Shown: positions 12,003 through 23,560, numbered from the stretch's first letter. The stretch: DNA of 64,000 bases from Saccharum officinarum (GCA_020631735.1 CM036170.1:65611737-65675736), one strand, 5' to 3'. Notes: a model not told the origin generated them from the letters alone. A program made the numbers and translations.

Positions 12003-12376
12003 ACCTGTCGACCTAATCTAGACATCATGAAGAATTGAGCAATATGATGAAGGAGAAGCCGAACATACCAGAAGACTAGAGCTAGACAACACAGAAGAAG
12101 TTAGAGTCAATGCTACTCTACAATCCGCTTGTTTTCTTTAAGGTTTAAGACGCCACTACAACAAAAGTACCCAACCTCGTTCCGTCCAAGTCAGGGATCT
12201 AGTACTATGAAGAATACAAAAGGCAGATGGACGTCACAAACTACTCAGATTGTGGGAAGGCCCTTTCATCGTCGCCAAGTTCACCGAACTAGGAACATAT
12301 GAGGTGATGACCGAGGATGGAATACAAGTTAGAAATTCATGGCACATCAGCCAGCTATGAAGATTCTACGCCTAAA
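12003..12376 (+). pseudogene. Tat-lineage gypsy integrase C-terminus remnant
   Basis: With stops and frame changes, the translation keeps the Tat-type integrase tail: a charged HYNK-like segment, then LWEGPFIVAKF, ELGTYEV, and NSWHISQL followed by RFYA. The WEGPF (GPY/F-like) patch and the order are characteristic of the pol C-terminus in RIRE2/Cinful-type elements. It directly abuts the chromovirus LTR, so the 5' part of this Tat element has been lost or replaced. Confidence 0.7.
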
Positions 12377-12493
12377 AAGCATAGGACTGATTTTTCTACA
12401 GCAAGAAAACACTATGTAATCAAGATTCATGATCAAAGTAATAAAAATAATGTTCCTCATCAACATTTGTCTTACTAAGATCTACAACACTTA

Positions 12494-13065
12494 TCCTAGA
12501 GTTATTCAACCCGGATAAGAGCAAAGGAGCTAACCAGGCTTGAGCTCGCCCTATTCCAGGTCTTTTCAGACTTGGATGAGAGTAAGAAGGCTGCCAAGCC
12601 AACACTCGACCTATCCCGAGTTGTTTTCATAGCGCGGATGAGAGCCAGATAGTGCTCGCCCTATCCTGGAGTTATTCAACCCGGATGAGAGCAAAATAGC
12701 TAACCAAGCTTGAGCTCACCCTATCTCAAGTCTTTTCAGACTTGGATGAGAGTAAAATGGTTGCCAAGCCAACACTTGACCTATCCCGAGTTGTTTTCAC
12801 AGTGTGGATGAGAGCTAGATAGTGCTCGCCCTATCCCAAACTTATTCAACCTAGATGAGAGCAAAATAGCTAACCAGACTTGAGCTTGCCCTATCCCAAG
12901 ACTTTTCAGACATAAATGAGAGTAAGAAGGCTGCCAAGCCAACACTTGACCTATCCTAAGTTGTTTTCACAGTACGGATGAGAGCCAGATAGCGCTCGCT
13001 CTATCCTAGAGCTATTCAACTCAGATGAGAGTAAAAGAGCTAACCAGGCTTGAGCTCGCCCTAAC
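12494..13065 (+). repeat. 170-bp higher-order tandem repeat
   Basis: The phrase G(T/C)TATTCAAC recurs at 12501, 12671, (as CTTATTCAAC) 12841 and 13011, an exact period of 170 bp for about 3.3 copies. Each unit is made of three related sub-repeats of about 55 bp that share GGATGAGAG and a (CTCGC)CCTAT end. Arrays like this are found between pol and the 3' LTR of Tat elements. The array stops abruptly at 13065 and continues, in phase but inverted, at 20882-20752. Confidence 0.9.
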
Positions 13066-13525
13066 TGTCGATGTTTGATCATCGATAGCCTACCGCGGGG
13101 GTGCCCGAGACAGTTGTTCGAGCTTCGGCGTATGCTGAAACTCGATGGTGAACGCAGAGACAACCGATTTATACTGGTTTGGGCCCTTGATCATGATCGA
13201 GTAATAGCCTTTACGTCTAGTCGGCGTTAGCCTTTGCGTTGGATTGATTGTGTCATATCGTTCGTCCTTACAGGGGTGCCCATAGCCTCTCTTTATATCG
13301 GTAGAGAAGGCTGTGGTGAGGTTACAATCCTAGTCATATCCAAAGAAGGTGTCCTGTACTAGATACAGAAGGTATTTTCCTATAGGAGTCCGACTAGTCT
13401 AGCCTATTCTACTTAGATTTGGTGTAGCAGTCGCTGCTCCCCTTCCTGCTTCAGTCTGCGGGCCAGGCCAGAGCCCACCACTTGTTGTCATATCGCTGTG
13501 GAACCCTATGGGTCCCGCATCGACA
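13066..13525 (-). repeat. 460-bp LTR copy, left (probable antisense solo LTR)
   Basis: The sequence is bounded by TGTCGATG and CATCGACA and is an inverted copy of 20883-21342 (also 460 bp). The flank CTAAC (13061-13065) has its best partner not at its own right side (AGCCT) but at the inner side of the other copy (CTATC, read on the minus strand). I assign the minus strand because the other copy fits as the 3' LTR of the Tat element in the plus sense. Since both ends are palindromic, orientation is inferred. Confidence 0.75.
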
Positions 13526-15000
13526 AGCCTCCGAGCATTTCATGGTTAAACTCGAAAGCCTCCTTGTTTCCCTAGCCTCGCTTGGTGAAACAAGCCTGGT
13601 CCAGGTTCTTTTGAAGAGAAGCCTTGAAGTGGTCATTTCTTGAAGAAGTCTCATGGGTGATGTGCGTTTTTTCAAAGAAAAAGTACACTCAGTGAGTGTA
13701 GCCCCCGAGCCTCTGGCTATTTAGAACAAAAAGTTGGAGGATCTTGGATCTTTATCGTTAGAAAAACTAAAAATCTCTCCTGAGGATATGTACCTGCAAC
13801 CCCCGAGCATATATCTGGATTCTTTTGTTCAGGAAGAACTCGGATAGAGGGTCTCTAGTCATGTTCTCTGGTAGCCTACTTTCTGTCAAAGGTAGGTGGT
13901 AGGTGGTAGTTGAGTTGGTTGAATGCTACGCAGTCATGAGTTGCACAGTGTTGGCATATTCTTTCGGATATACTATCCTCGAGTATTGTGTCTTCACGCA
14001 CGGTTGCTTTTCCTTTACTGCTTTCTATCACTTCTCTAAATCTTTTGTCGTTGGTGCACTTGTTCCATGTACACCGCTCCTTGGCCTATAAATACCCCCT
14101 TGGCGAGCTGCTGCAAATCGTTGAAGTGTTGGTGTATATCTTGAAGCTTGTAGTCATGAATATGATGATTTGTGAGGTAGAGCAGCCCCCGGCATGAGTC
14201 AGAAGTTTTATATTGCTTGTAGTGGATGGAAGAAGTCTTATAATAGAGATTAGAGGTAGACTAATCTCTCAGCGGTATTGCGCCAGGTAGTCTGTTCTGG
14301 CATATGGAAGAAGTCTTGTGAGGTGGGACTCGTTCCCTCATCCAGCAGCTCCGGGTTGATCCTTCCACTCCGCCTCGCGACTGTTCGGTGCAGATCGACA
14401 TCTGATCTAGGGTCACATCGGGCTTGGGTAGACAGATGCCTGTGAGCCTTGTCTGGTCCATGTTATCCTGTTGTGCTGCTGACACCAATCTTAGATGCAC
14501 TGCGCTCCTCCTTTGAACAAAACAGTGTAGCCGAGTAGAGTGTGTTCTGCCGTGTAGCAACTAGAAACACATAGTCGTTCCAAAGCCGACTATCTTGTTT
14601 GTCCTAGTACCAAGTTCTTTGGGTCTTGTGAGATCTATAATCTTGTATTTCTTGAAGATATTTGTAATAGATATTTTCTAAGTTGTTGTCTCCTTTTTTG
14701 TTTATCTGAGTGCTTTTGAGTAACATCCGGGTTGTTTCTAGAAAATCTGGGTTCTTTGGCAGCGTTCTGCAATCTCTTCTGTGTATCTTGCGAGTGGCGA
14801 GTTCTTTCTGAGTAGTATGCGCTGTAACAATTCGGCAATGGCGCTAAGTGAATGGGTAAGTTTGAAATCTGCCCGTTGTACTGTTTTGTTGTGAAAAGGC
14901 GTGCAGTCCGTCACTTCGGTCATGTCCTGCATTTAATGCACAAAAGGTGGAAATGATCTGTTGGCTTAATGGGTCGTTAGGGCTGTGTTTTACCATTGTA
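13526..15000 (+). other. Upstream region of the PF04195-type gene
   Basis: No coding sequence is supported here. CAGTGAGTGTAGCCCCCGAG (13691-13710) and CAACCCCCGAGCA (about 13797) are phrases common in the accessory-gene region of Tat elements. A TATA-like CCTATAAATA lies at 14085-14094. The first bases, read on the other strand, end GCTCGGAGGCT next to the LTR, which would serve as the element's polypurine tract in the pre-inversion order. Confidence 0.5.
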
Positions 15001-15002
15001 AA

Positions 15003-15013
15003 TCTATATAAGG
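15003..15013 (+). promoter_or_regulatory. TATA box of the accessory gene
   Basis: TCTATATAAGG lies about 80 bp before the first ATG. It is followed by a CT-rich leader (CTTCTTCTTCTTCC) and AAACCCTAA-like sequence, the look of a plant core promoter and 5' leader. Confidence 0.55.
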
Positions 15014-15092
15014 GGCCCCTTCTTCTTCTTCCTTACTTGTCTTGGCCTTATAGCATTCTGTCTTCGCAAAACCCTAACCTCCCTTCAGAGCT

Positions 15093-18000
15093 TTGCCCCC
15101 GCCATCACCGCTGCTCAAGCGCTGCCACTGCCCACACGTTGCCGCCGTTCTCTCCGTGAGACTAGAGCACCGTCAATGTAATGGCAAGAAGAAGGCGCGA
15201 AGCAGCGAGTCGAAGGAGGTCCTGGTGGACGAGGAGGAAGCGCTCAAGGTGATTGAAAATCAGAAGTTCATCGTCATGAGGACTGCGGAGAAGATCTGGC
15301 CTTCCTCGACTACCATAGAGGACCAGTTGAGGGAGCTGGTTAGTGATGGCTTGATCCAGGAGCAAAGTTTTGCTGACTGGAAGACTCTAGGCCAGCATTG
15401 GGTTCCTACCCTCGGCCCCGGTGAGATTATTCTATTCGTCTCTTTCATCCGCGCTGGTCTCTGCCTCCCAGCATCTCCTTTTTTATTATTTTCTTCAATA
15501 CTTTGGTATTTCCTTAAACCACCTTACCCCGAACGCTGTCCTCCATCTATCAGTGTTCGTTCATCTTTATGAGAATTTCCTTGGAATCCTTCCTTCTATT
15601 TCATTGTTTCGTTATTTCTTCTGCCTGAAACCACACCCTCGGAGTGACAATACTTCTCCTTTGGGTGGTTGTGGGATTCAATTTCACTAGGGTAAATAAG
15701 GTTTGTTCTTCGATTATGACTTGGTTGATTCTATCAAGGAGTGACGTTCCGAGTGGTTTTACGCTGGGAACATGAACCCTCCTCTTGCTGTTCATTCAAA
15801 CTCTGGTCCTGTGGTCGACGATCGTTGGGAGAAGGCCCCTCTAATGAGTAAGGAGCTCAAGAAGATCAAGCGGCTGCTTGAGAAAATTCAGACTCTAAAG
15901 CAGCAAGCCCTGATTGAATTCGGGATTGTCGCCAGCTTCCTTTGTTGTCAGGTTCAACCTTTGAAGGCGAGGAAGAACTACGGCTTCGAGTACTCTAGAG
16001 TTGAGGACCCATCTCGGATGGTTCTGGCTCTGGGGTTGACAGAAGAAGAGATGTTGGAGCACCTTAAGAAGGTCCTGAAGGGGGTGACCATCATCCCTCA
16101 TACGGTCCTAGAGTACCATGCTGGTCGTCCGCCCCTTCTGTAAGTTGTTTTGCTCTTCGCGAGTAGTTTCCTCCTTTGTTTCTTTATTGCAAGTACTTTC
16201 TATCTTTCTTTCTTTTCTGCTTACCTTGTTTTTTGGTTGCTTGTAGGACTTGAGGCGATATTTTGATGATTTGCCCCTGCTCTCCTCTGAGAACAACCCT
16301 ATTAGGGTGGGGGTTGATGAAAACCAGGTGAGAGCCTCTGTAACTAGTAAGTCCCGCTCTGTCACTATATTTTCTGGCATGTCTTTTGGGGAATTAGATC
16401 ATTATGTTGAATATGTGCCGCGCCCAGTTCCTAGAACTCCCCGCACCACCTCTAAGAGGGTGTGGGCAGATGATACTTCCACCAGTGCGTCCACCACCAA
16501 GAAGCCCCATCATCCAGGTACTCAAGTCACAGGTAGCATGCTCCTAGGTGAGCGTATCAATATTTTTCACCTTCCTTGGTTATTGTTTGCATCCTTAATC
16601 GAGTACTTCTTTTCCTTTTTAGATGGCAGCGTGATCGAGCTCCTCGAGGGTGAGGATGAAGAAGATGGTTCAGCCCTTGCTACTCGTCGACGAGTAGTTA
16701 GAGCACTCGTTCCTGTTTAGTCTTGCGTTGATTTGAGTTCTTCTGCTGATTCATCTCGCCTTTGTCTTTTGCAGTAAGCGGGGGTTGAGCTTGAGTTCTG
16801 CAGGGATTCAGGCGCCAATCTTGCCAACCTTGATGCAGGGCAGCGATGATATTTTTTTGACCACCATGCCCCTGCTTAAGCCATCTGTTCGGCTTGGAGA
16901 TATCAGCATAAAGAGAAGAACAGCCAGGTGAGTGAATTCTGACTAGCTTGTTCTGTCCTTGTTCCTTATTTTTCTTGTATATATCCTTATTGGAGAGTTC
17001 TTTGTGATCTTGTAGGCCGTCATCATCACCTTCCCCTAACCCTCAGCTGACTTCATCTCAGTCGGTTGGTGCTCCTCCGCACACTGAGTCCCAAGATTCA
17101 GAGCGTACGGTTAGCGAGGCAACTATGGGGGAGGCGGTGGCCCAGGTTGATGAAGCCGTTGTGGAGTCACCCAGTCCCGAGGTGACTGTGACCATGGTAG
17201 AGAAACTAGCTTCGAAGGCGGCTGGGGCCTCTACTGCACAAAACACGGCTATGGTCGTGGTTTCAACTCCTCTACCAACTTCTCTTGTCGGCCACGCTTC
17301 AAGCAGTCAGCGTCTGGAAGATGATGTGGTGTTGGAGTTTGATGCCGCCCATCGTTTGTCCAAGTTGACCATGGCTTGGGAGAACCTCTCAGCTGAAGCG
17401 GCTTTTTTTGGAGAGCAGCTTCAGGTAGGCATTTTCTTCTTTCTTGTTTTAGCATTTCGGCTTCTTTTACTTCTTTTTCTCATTTCCTTCCTTTTTCTGT
17501 GGGAGAAGTCTTTCTCTCGGGATCATTTTAGCTTCTTTGGCTCGGGTGAGACTGAGAAGAAGCTGGCCTTTGAATTGATCCAGCTAAAGGCAGAGCTGGC
17601 CAGTAAGGAGGTGGAGCTGGATACTGAGCGCCAAGGGCGCCAAACTTCAGAGATGGCTCTCCGCACGTAAATCATTGAGGTGGGGCAGAGGAGGGATGAT
17701 GCCATGGCCACCTTGTAAGAGTTATCTGGGAAGTTTGACATGCTTGAGAAGAAGTGTGAAGGTATCCTGAGTTCTTATATGCTTTGTTTCCTCTTATTTC
17801 TTATTTCTCTATTCTTCATTTGTCTGACTTTCTCTTATTGCCTTGATCAGCCCTCCGTAGAGATAAGCAGAAGCTCTCGGAGAATATTGAAGAGATGAAG
17901 ATATCGGTTCGCTCTAATCACAATAGAGCCGAGGAGGTAAAAGCTCGTGCTGAAGAACTCGCTCGCGCCCAGCTGATTAGACTTGGTGCTGACCAGGATC

Positions 18001-18392
18001 TTATGCAGGGAATGAAAACCATTGATGATTTGTCTAAGAAGCCAGCGATATCTGATCAACGGTTTGCCACCTTGTGGAAATCTTTCAAGATCGTTGCTAA
18101 ACTTCTTTGGACTCCTAAAGATGATAGAAGGACCTGGGGCAAATTCATCCCGCTGATCCCTGTGGGCCTCTAGAGTTTTGTCAAGAAGGGGTCCAGGTGT
18201 GTGTCAAGAATGTCTTGGCGCATGTCTAGGTTCTTGCTCCGACGGTCTCTATGGAAAAACTTAGGGAGAAAGCAGATGATGATAACTACTTGGAGTCCAT
18301 CGAGAATGCTGAGCTTGATGTTGAAGATCTTGCCCATTGCCGAGAAGCTAACAATTCAACTCCCTCCTTCTGATGATGAGGCTGACAGTTAG
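15093..18392 (+). pseudogene. PF04195-type (putative gypsy-type transposon) accessory protein, spliced and decayed
   Basis: The first exon encodes a basic N-terminus and then the domain of putative gypsy-type transposon proteins (WPSSTTIE, GEIILFVSF, LPASPF, then in another frame HLTPNAVLHLSVF and ENFLGI). The frameshift lies near 15480-15500. A TAG occurs at 15688, and a TGA near 15750 sits where a Trp is usual before EWFYAGNM. Exons continue at 15772-16139, 16247-16550, 16622-16718, 17014-17424, 17550-17760 and 17851-18172, separated by GT...AG introns. The C-terminal part is rich in charged heptads and looks like a coiled coil. Such genes are carried antisense to pol between the integrase and the 3' LTR in Tat elements; here the gene is on the plus strand because of the inferred inversion. 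The role in the element is unknown. Confidence 0.75.
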
Positions 18393-18663
18393 GCTTTGTA
18401 GTGCCCAGACGCCTCCTTCTTTGTAAAGATATACTTTATATGATCTTCTATATCTTGCTTGAATTATTCAAGTAGTCATCCTTTTGTGACTCTTTTTCGA
18501 GTTGTTTCCCATGTCGTGGAATTTTCTTTAGCTATGTGCTGGATATAAGCCTTAATCGTCGTAGGCGTATCCGGGTACTTTAGAGTTATGTCCCTCCAAT
18601 TGAACGTACTCTTGCTTTTACGTCTTCATGAGTCTTGGCGAGCATAAGTGCTAGGTCAGTCGG

Positions 18664-20733
18664 TGAAAGGTCCTAATATGGCTAGAGGGGGGTGAATAGC
18701 CTATTAAAAATTCTACAAACTCACTAGAGCTAAAGGTTAGTATAATAAATGGCGAAATGTGATTTTGCTCTAGCTTTACAAGGGTTGCAAGCCACCTATC
18801 CAATAATTCTAGTAACTATGATCACTATAACAATCAAAGGCTAAGTCACTACGAGCTCTCACAAGCTAGCTATACTAAAGAGCTCAACTAGGTGACAAGC
18901 TACACTAGCAAAGATAATACAAGCTCTCAAAACTAATTACACTAAAGAGCTTGTTACAACTAGTTTGCGGAATGTAAAAGAGAGATATGTGATCTTTATA
19001 CTGCCACATCGAGGAATGAACCAATCACAATAATATAAAGACCAATCACTGGGAAAAATCCAAGAAATCAATCACAAAGGTGACACACAATTTTTATCCC
19101 GAGGTTCACATGCTTGCCGGCACGCTACATCCCCGTTGTGTCGACCACTACTTCGTGGTTCAGTGACTAATTGGCGATCCAAAGCGAAGCTCCCCAAGAG
19201 CACTGTAAGAACCTACCGCAAGTGAGATAATTCAATGACACGAGCAATTTACTAGAGTTGCCTTTGGCGCTCCACCGGGGAAGGCACAACACCCCTCACA
19301 AATCACTAGGAGGTGGCCAAGAACAAGCACCACTCTTGCCACTATTCCTCTGCTGCCTCCAAACCGTATAGGTGGCGACAACTACCAAGAGTAACAAGAA
19401 TCCCGCAGCCAATGCTCACCCAAGTGCCAACTAGATGCAAACTTACAAGCAAATGCACGTGAGATCACTCAAACTCACTTTGATTTATTAATCAAGCAAG
19501 GGAGATGAGTGGGAGGGAGTATGCTCAGCTCAAGAGGATGTTAGGATTTCAAAAAGTCCAAGAGAGACTCCCCTTAGCCGGCCAATACATATTTATAAGG
19601 GTCCCCAACGAAATAGAGCCGTTAGGCACTGAACCCTTCTCTACGAGGGTGCACCGGACGCGCCAGTGCTCACGCACCGGACGCTGACCAGCGTCCGGTC
19701 ACGACTTGCCATCCACTGGATCGCTGCCACGTGTCATCGTTTAAATCCCGTTCGTTCGATCGTAATGGTCACTTGAATCGCACCATGCCAGAACACAGCG
19801 CACCGGACGCGCAAGTGCAAAGCACCTGACACCTAGCCAGCGTCCAGTCAACAGATAGCTCACGCTGCAAAACCATACACCGGACGCAGCACAGTGCTGC
19901 ACCTGATGCTGAAGCCCCAACGTTCGATGCGGAACAAAGAGGTTCTAGAGACACATTTCGCACACTGTACGCGTCCAGTGGGGTGCGATCGGACGCACCC
20001 CAACGTCTGGTCCACACAGGCACTTAGCAGCTCCCTACGTCACTCACACCAGACGTTGACGTCACACGTCCGGTACTCACTCCCTTTTCTGCACTTGACA
20101 CGTTGGTGACCAAAACTGGCTAGGCGCCGCGCTGCACAACTGACCAGACGCTGGGGCCAGCATCCGGTGCACTAAAAACAGTGAAGAACACTTTCGAAAA
20201 TTCGCCGAATCCTGCCGAGCAAGCTCCGCAGGAGGGAGAGAGGGTCCGAAACCCATCTCTACCACTCAAACTCCACCTCCTTCACAAATGTGCTAACATC
20301 ACCAAGTGTACATCACCATGTGCATGTGTGTTAACATTTTCCGCAATCATTTTGAAGGAGTTAGGTTAGCTCTCCACTAGATCTAAATGCATATGCAAAT
20401 GAATCCTCATCTAGTGGCACTTAAGTGATCAATAGCCCCAGAAATTCTCCTCTTTATAGTACGACTATCTATCCTAAGTGTGATCACACCCTCTATGGTA
20501 TCTTGATCACCAAAAGCAAATCCTATCTATACCTTTGCCTTGAGCTCTATAGGATTTTGCCTCTTCTCCTCTTCAAGTAAGCCCTTGATCACATTATGGT
20601 CATCACCATCATCACCATGATCATCTAGGCTTCAACACTTGGCATGGGACTTTATCATTTCATGTCTACACACTTAGCATAATGATTAGTCCCTGGGTTT
20701 CATCAATTATCCAAAACCAAACTAGGGCTTTCA
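18664..20733 (-). repeat. Solo LTR of a Maximus/SIRE-type copia element
   Basis: On the minus strand it starts TGAAAGCCCTAGTTTGG and ends ACCTTTCA; the plus-strand left edge TGAAAGGTCC... is the mirror of the usual LTR end. No internal region is present. Flanks are GTCGG (18659-18663) and GTCAG (20734-20738), a 5-bp duplication with one change. Read on the minus strand it has a cluster of GCGTCCGGT/ACCGGACGC motifs (about 20170 down to 19630) followed by a TATA box at about 19600. The segment 19125-19300 resembles the reverse complement of 63820-64000, so both LTRs belong to one superfamily. Confidence 0.85.
19590..19600 (-). promoter_or_regulatory. TATA box of the solo LTR
   Basis: Read on the minus strand, CCTTATAAAT follows the CGGACGC motif cluster, the same order as in the Maximus LTRs further right. 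Confidence 0.5.
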
Positions 20734-20751
20734 GTCAGGTTCTTTCATCTA

Positions 20752-20882
20752 GTGTTGAATAACTCCGTGATAGGGCGAGCACTATCTGGCTCTCATCCAC
20801 ACTGTGAAAATAACTTGGGTAGGTCGAGTGTTGTCTTAGCAGCCTTCTTACTCTTATCCAAGTCTGAAAAGAACTAGGATAG
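20752..20882 (-). repeat. Inverted continuation of the 170-bp array
   Basis: This is the reverse complement of the array units at 12494-13065 (for example GGGCGAGCACTATCTGGCTC mirrors GAGCCAGATAGTGCTCGCCC). It begins exactly at the next array phase after the left break and fades at the GTTGAATAACTC end. Confidence 0.85.
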
Positions 20883-21342
20883 TGTCGATGCGGGACCTAT
20901 AGGATTCCCCAGCGATATGACAACAAGTCGTAGGCTCTGGCCTGGCCCGCAAACTGAAGCAGGAAGGGAAGCAGTGACTGCTACACTGAATCCAAGTAGA
21001 ATAGGCCAGACTAGTTGGACTCCTATAGAAAAGTACCTTCTATATCTAGTACAGAACACCTTTTTTGGATCTGACTAGGATTATAACCGCACCATAGCCT
21101 TCTCTACCGATATAAAGAGAGGTTGTGGGCATCCCTGTAAGGACGAACGATACGACATAATCAATCCAACGCAAAGGCTAACGCTGACTGGACGTAAAGG
21201 CTATTACTCGATCACGATCGAGGGCCCGAACCAGTATAAATCGACTGTCTCTGAGTTCACCGTCAAGTTTCAGCATATGCCGAAGCCCGAACAACTGTGT
21301 CAGGTACCCCCGTAGTAGGCTATCGGTGATCAAACATCGACA
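20883..21342 (+). repeat. 460-bp LTR copy, right (probable 3' LTR of the Tat element)
   Basis: The sequence reads TGTCGATGCGGG ... CATCGACA and is the inverted copy of 13066-13525. It carries the same internal landmarks mirrored, including the CTCTCTTTATATCGGTAGAG region. The outer flank is AACTA; the partner duplication would lie at the lost 5' LTR. It is called the 3' LTR because in the pre-inversion order it follows the accessory gene and its purine tract. Confidence 0.75.
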
Positions 21343-22400
21343 ACTACTATAGACTAAGCTATCCCAATACCATTTGTCACCGCTAGTTATTAGAGGAATG
21401 GCAGGGCTTGCAGAGCAATTAAACCGGCAGCCATAAGCAACTACACAGTCTGCCACCTGACTGCAGATTCTATTGCAAACAGTGATTAATTACATATATG
21501 TTAAATTCATACACCAACAAATCTTTGTTTGCTTGAGTAAGCACCCATAATGGCTCCAGTCCTAATATGTTGATTTGAGAGTGTCGTCGAGGTTTGTTGC
21601 ATCCATCTCCAAGATAATACAGTTTAGTTGAATAGCCCCTTAAGTACCCCGTATAGCTGCTGCAGCTTCAACATATATAAAGGACTAGAAATTCTTCTAA
21701 GATTTTCTGCACCAATAACAAATTCCTAGCCCTCTTGGTTACCAATAACAAAGCCCTAGCCCTCTTGGACAGTACTAGCATGGAAGGAGGCACCAACATT
21801 TATCTTGCAAAATTCTTCAGGTGGTGGGATCCGGTTAACCTTCGTATATATTGTACTGTAGGTTTTCATATCCAGAAGTTTCTCACAAATCTTCAGGTGA
21901 TATATCAGAGTTGCAAATTTTTTGCTTCAGAGGTCATTTTCTCCTCCTCATCAACTTTATTTCGCACTTACCACCAACGCCATAAGAGGATGAGAACCCT
22001 GTGGCAAACATTTTACTCCATGTGAACAATTGAATTGATGGTTTCTATTCCTGATTTGTATTGTACAAGCAATTGGTGTATATCCTCAAGATTTAGTACC
22101 TACCAACAACCTCTTATTTTCTTGCACCTAAAAAAAGATGACCACAATCTTCATCAAGTCGGTTATAATATCTAATTTGGCATCCAATGTTTACCGTAAA
22201 AAAAGCCTGGTTATTACCAGAGACTCAGAGTAACATACTAGGATGTTGCATGATCTACATGCACCCACCCGATCTATGAATGTGTAACACATATTGACAC
22301 GGCATTAACTTAATAACAAGTAAAGTATCCGGTGGTGGAGGATAAATGCTCCTGGAGTGCGTTGTCCGACGTCTGGCAAAGACATAGCATCTTGTATCGC
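21343..22400. other. Unassigned sequence with a 30-bp tandem duplication
   Basis: I recognise no gene or element. ACCAATAACAAA...CTCTTGG is duplicated in tandem at 21711-21740 and 21741-21770 with a few changes. It lies just after an ACATATATAAAGG TATA-like stretch (about 21671) and before an ATG at 21779 with a short frame to 22025. A small decayed gene is possible but not supported by any motif. Confidence 0.3.
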
Positions 22401-22409
22401 CTAAGCTAG

Positions 22410-23560
22410 GAAAATGTTATTGAATGTAAATGGATCTACAAAATCAAGCAAAAATCAAATGTCATTGTTGAACAATATAAGGCTCGATTGGTCGTGAAAG
22501 GATTTAAACAACGGTATGGCTTTGATTATGAAGATACTTTGTCATGTTGTTAAGGTAGTTACTATTAGGGTTGTCTTACCGTAGTCATCTTAGAGCAGCT
22601 CCAGCATGCATGGTAAGTAAACCAAGAGGAGAGAGAGAAACATATAAAAGTTCGATTTATACACTAGAGGAGTCGAATCGTGCGAAAAGATTCTTTGGTT
22701 CGACACTTAGTTTCGGCTAGACACAAGAAGAGGGAGCAAGTGAGCTATGATGTGTACTTATTTATTGTTTGACATGGTCCCACAGGGAGAAAAGCGAATC
22801 ACATGATGCAACATTGCTCTGCTCCCTTGCGGCAAATTGAATGATTGCCTTTGTGGCCTGTTCGACGTGACGCTGGAGCTGCTCTCAAATAAGTGGAGTA
22901 TATGTGAAATGTTCCGAAACGTGCTTGCACGATGTTTTTGGGGAGGATGTCTATATGCAACAACCACCGGGGTATGAAGATAAATCCCCCTACACAATTA
23001 GTTTATGAAAGTTTTTTGACAAGCACTCGCTGCAATTGGCCGCGTAAACCAAAAGCCCGTCAATAAAAAGGAACACATTCCGACAAGTTCCAAAAAAATA
23101 AATTTGTATAAAATTGAAACTAGTAACCAATCCCAATGTGGAAGTATTAAAAACTTATATATATAAAAAAAATCTCAAATATTCTTCGTCATGAGACATA
23201 TAGTAGTTAGTATTAACATAAAAGACATTAGAGGGTCAACCAAGTATCTAAATTCTAATAAGTATGAGCAATAATGAATTCATAAGGATATTTGAGTGCA
23301 AACACTTCTTCGTGAGCTAGCTGTTTCACAACCTCAAGCAGCTAGTTTTTGGTGTGATAATTTAGGTGCTACCTATCTATCAACATATTGAGTTGATTAT
23401 CATTTTGTTAGAGAGATGGTTGCACAAAGATTAATTGATATCAGAATAATTTTTCAGATGATCAAGTACCAAATGGTTTTACTAAGGCTCAACCGGTGCT
23501 AAGATTACAAGAACTTTGAAACAAAATCTCAACTTGTGTAAGTTGTGATTGAGGGGGATA
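22410..23560 (+). pseudogene. Ty1/copia pol remnant (RT and RNase H)
   Basis: Fragments of the copia RT can be read: [26 protein letters not shown], then after a MITE, EDVYMQQPPGYEDK. Further on, an RNase H end is visible around 23350-23520 (FWCDNLGATYLS, VDYHFVREMVA, DQVPNGFTKA). Frames change repeatedly and the RT palm is missing, so this is an old deletion derivative. It ends in a TTGAGGGGGA polypurine tract at about 23549-23558. Confidence 0.75.
22593..22884. mobile_element. MITE inserted in the copia remnant
   Basis: The 13-bp terminal inverted repeats GAGCAGCTCCAGC and GCTGGAGCTGCTC are perfect. Flanks TTA and TCA fit a 3-bp target duplication with one change, as for PIF/Harbinger-type MITEs. 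It splits the recognisable copia RT reading. Confidence 0.7.

Larger units (their letters stand above)
13526..20882. other. Segment inferred to be inverted between two LTR copies
   Basis: The two outer 460-bp LTR copies are in opposite orientation. The tandem array ends at CTCGCC(CTAAC) on the left and resumes with CTATCCTAGTTCTTTT on the inner right side, read backwards, exactly the next phase of the array. Re-inverting this segment on paper rejoins the array around one LTR with a CTAAC/CTATC duplication. It also gives the usual Tat order: pol, tandem repeats, antisense accessory gene, purine tract, 3' LTR. Confidence 0.72.

Noticed and set aside
12494..13065. CRISPR-like array
   Set aside because: The units are contiguous 170-bp repeats without unique spacers, in a plant nuclear genome.
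13066..13525. Reading the 460-bp TGTCGATG...CATCGACA unit as a DNA transposon or MITE
   Set aside because: Internal promoter landmarks, CTAAC/CTATC 5-bp flanks and its place after the Tat accessory gene fit an LTR better.
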